Positions 5,586 through 6,981 of a DNA stretch of 6,981 nt are shown here, in pieces. Within the stretch, counting starts at the first letter, position 1; each line of letters starts with the position of its first letter. Location of the stretch: NCBI GenBank assembly GCA_013153655.1, contig JAADEB010000114.1:1-6981 (forward strand), in the 5' to 3' direction. Made by a program: the position numbers and the translations under genes. The stretch comes from Chlorobiota bacterium. GTDB lineage: Bacteria > Bacteroidota > Bacteroidia > Flavobacteriales > Flavobacteriaceae. Under the pieces are notes generated by a model. The model searched no databases. It had not been told where the DNA came from and saw nothing but the letters and a program-made list of their open reading frames with translations.

Positions 5586-6713
5586 TTAGTGAACCGGCGC
5601 GTAGAAATGCAGGCTGTCGGCAGGGAGGAGGCTGTCGGTGCGGAAGATGCGAAACAGGTCTTGCAAAACCAGATCGGGATGCATGGGTGATTTCTCGAAG
5701 AATAGGATACGGCCGTGGCGGTCGGTTTTGAGGTTTACGGAATAGATGCGCAAGCGTTGCAAGAGTTTATCGCCGGTGGCACCGGGAAAAGCTTGGCGGA
5801 TTTGGGCGCTTGCGGTCCATGTGCCGGGATCGAGCCATATGCGGCTTTGCATGAGGCGGAGCAGGGCGTTTTCGTGGTTGAGCGTAAGGCTGCCGGTGGC
5901 GGTGGAATCGTCGATAACGTAACGGCCGCCGGCATCGCGAATGAGTTTGGCGGGCCAGGAAGCGCCGCCGGGCACGTACCATTTGTCGCCGAACATGCCG
6001 CCTTTGAACACTGCAGGACGCGATTTTATACGACGGGCTTGGCGGACAATATTTTCGTAGCGGGTGCGGATATGACGAAAAATACTATCGGCGTGGGCCA
6101 GCTTGTCGGTAAGGGCGCCGGCCACCTTGAGCCATTCGGCGCGACCCAATGGATGGGCCTCCATCCATTCGGCCATGTAGAGCACGGGAATACCGTTTTG
6201 GCGGTAGAAGGAAAAATCCTTTCGGTCGTTGCCGGTGGTAAAGACGAGCATGATATCGGGACGAAGGCTGAGGACGGTTTCGGCATCGGGCATGAGTTCG
6301 TTGCCGATGTCGGTGATGAGGCCTTGGTCCACGCGGCGGCGAAAGTAGGGCGATACGATGTAATCCGTCTGCGGAAAACCTATGATTTTGTCACCTTCGC
6401 CGAGCAGGTAGAAGGGCTCCAAATGGGTGACAGAAGTGGCGATGATGCGGCGTACGGGCGTTCGAATAACGGGATATTGTTGCAAGGAATCGGGAAGGCC
6501 GGCGATGTCCGCTTGTCGCGGCAGCAATACATAGGTAACGGCCTTGCCGCCGGGATAGGGTTGGCGAATGTGTAGCAGGGTGTAGCCGTCTTGCGCTTGC
6601 AGGTCAAACAGGCGCGCGTAGGCGTTGCGGGCGGGTTTGACGGGTGCCTTGGCGGCATGCCGGCAACCGGACAGGGAAACAAGTAAAATCAGTAGGAACA
6701 AAAAACGGCGCAT
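5586..6713 (-). CDS. Substrate-binding lipoprotein of an iron-siderophore/cobalamin-type ABC importer (BtuF/FecB-like)
   Basis: 375 residues from the ATG at 6713. The signal peptide (MRRFLFLLILLV) ends in the lipobox LSGC, with lipidated C17. The mature start RHAAKAPVK is basic, without the acidic surface-export signal of Bacteroidota, so it probably faces the periplasm. The two-lobed periplasmic-binding fold (Peripla_BP_2) begins near 85 (PVRRIIATSVTHLEPFYLLG), continues through LSLRPDIMLVF (148-158), PLGRAEW (188-194), and WYVPGGASWPAKLIRDAGG (245-263), and ends with HPDLVLQDLFRIF (345-357). An in-frame TTG at 6716 adds one residue but is inferior to ATG. The ATG overlaps the def stop as TGATG, so the two are translationally coupled. 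No permease or ATPase gene is in view. The ligand (ferric chelate, heme or corrinoid) cannot be told from sequence. Confidence 0.87.
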   Translation of the reverse strand: MRRFLFLLILLVSLSGCRHAAKAPVKPARNAYARLFDLQAQDGYTLLHIRQPYPGGKAVTYVLLPRQADIAGLPDSLQQYPVIRTPVRRIIATSVTHLEPFYLLGEGDKIIGFPQTDYIVSPYFRRRVDQGLITDIGNELMPDAETVLSLRPDIMLVFTTGNDRKDFSFYRQNGIPVLYMAEWMEAHPLGRAEWLKVAGALTDKLAHADSIFRHIRTRYENIVRQARRIKSRPAVFKGGMFGDKWYVPGGASWPAKLIRDAGGRYVIDDSTATGSLTLNHENALLRLMQSRIWLDPGTWTASAQIRQAFPGATGDKLLQRLRIYSVNLKTDRHGRILFFEKSPMHPDLVLQDLFRIFRTDSLLPADSLHFYAPVH

Positions 6714-6981
6714 CAACGGGCTTTGGGAAATTTCATCTTGTAATCCACCGCCACTTGTCCGCGGCTGATTTTGTCCAGTTTGCGTTGGAGCATTTTCCGT
6801 TTGAGCGGCGAAAGGCGGTCGGTAAAGAGGATGCCTTCGATATGGTCGTATTCGTGTTGGATAACGCGTGCCAGCAGGCCGTCGAAGGTTTCGGTGTGTT
6901 TACGGCCTTGGCGGTCGTAATATTCCAGGGTGATGCGTTCGGGACGTTTAACCTTTTCGTTGATACCGGGAATGCTGAGGC
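6713..6981 (-). CDS. def: Peptide deformylase, C-terminal part (5' end beyond window)
   Basis: Metalloenzyme that removes the N-terminal formyl group from nascent proteins. My translation from the right edge gives 88 residues plus two bases of a split codon, ending at the TGA 6715-6713. The first residues, LSIPG, follow a codon ending in GC, consistent with the metal-ligand Cys of the EGCLS motif cut by the window edge. The third motif, QHEYDH, is intact (window residues 41-46; His ligands H42 and H46, catalytic E43). The end LDKISRGQVAVDYKMKFPKAR is typical of Bacteroidota deformylases. Its stop shares a base with the ATG of the lipoprotein gene, making it the upstream partner in the operon. 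The N-terminal GxGLAAxQ motif is outside the window. Confidence 0.95.
   Translation of the reverse strand, partial: LSIPGINEKVKRPERITLEYYDRQGRKHTETFDGLLARVIQHEYDHIEGILFTDRLSPLKRKMLQRKLDKISRGQVAVDYKMKFPKAR

Noticed and set aside
5715..6575. 286-codon plus-strand open frame opposite the lipoprotein
   Set aside because: Glycine/alanine-rich antisense shadow. The minus-strand reading has a signal peptide, lipobox and family motifs.

Overview
The window looks like chromosomal DNA of a Bacteroidota bacterium, probably one with an anaerobic or facultative metabolism. Three things point there: two promoters of the Bacteroidota type (TTG or TTTG, a 19-20 nt spacer, then TAnnTTTG) sit just upstream of two genes; start codons lack recognisable Shine-Dalgarno sequences; and the proteins (pyruvate:ferredoxin oxidoreductase, a BtuF-like lipoprotein, peptide deformylase) read like Bacteroidota versions. 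I cannot name a genus.

Layout. Positions 1-2666 (+) hold the last three quarters of nifJ, closed by a strong intrinsic terminator (2689-2723). Everything else that codes is on the minus strand. Read in the minus direction from the right edge there is the C-terminal part of peptide deformylase (def), a substrate-binding lipoprotein coupled to it by a TGATG stop/start overlap, an adenine deaminase with its own promoter, a repeat-filled 600-base gap, and a two-gene unit of a four-helix membrane protein and a 65-residue XRE-family regulator. The regulator converges on nifJ.

The two long non-coding stretches (2667-3134 and about 3838-4439) carry most of the unexplained structure. The first has a heptamer array and a chain of small GTCCC/GGGAC hairpins built into 55-base direct repeats. 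The second is a mosaic of heptamer arrays followed by an octamer array (NNTTYAAC, about 18 units). The two stretches share a 14-base sequence in inverted orientation, and together they bracket the membrane protein/regulator pair.

How the genes work together. NifJ makes acetyl-CoA and reduced ferredoxin from pyruvate. The deaminase salvages adenine to hypoxanthine. Deformylase is a housekeeping enzyme, and the lipoprotein is likely the capture component for a metal chelate or corrinoid importer whose other parts are outside the window. No common pathway joins them. The best candidate for an undescribed system is the membrane protein/XRE pair: its promoter contains a perfect 6-4-6 inverted repeat lying between the -33 and -7 elements, as expected for autorepression.
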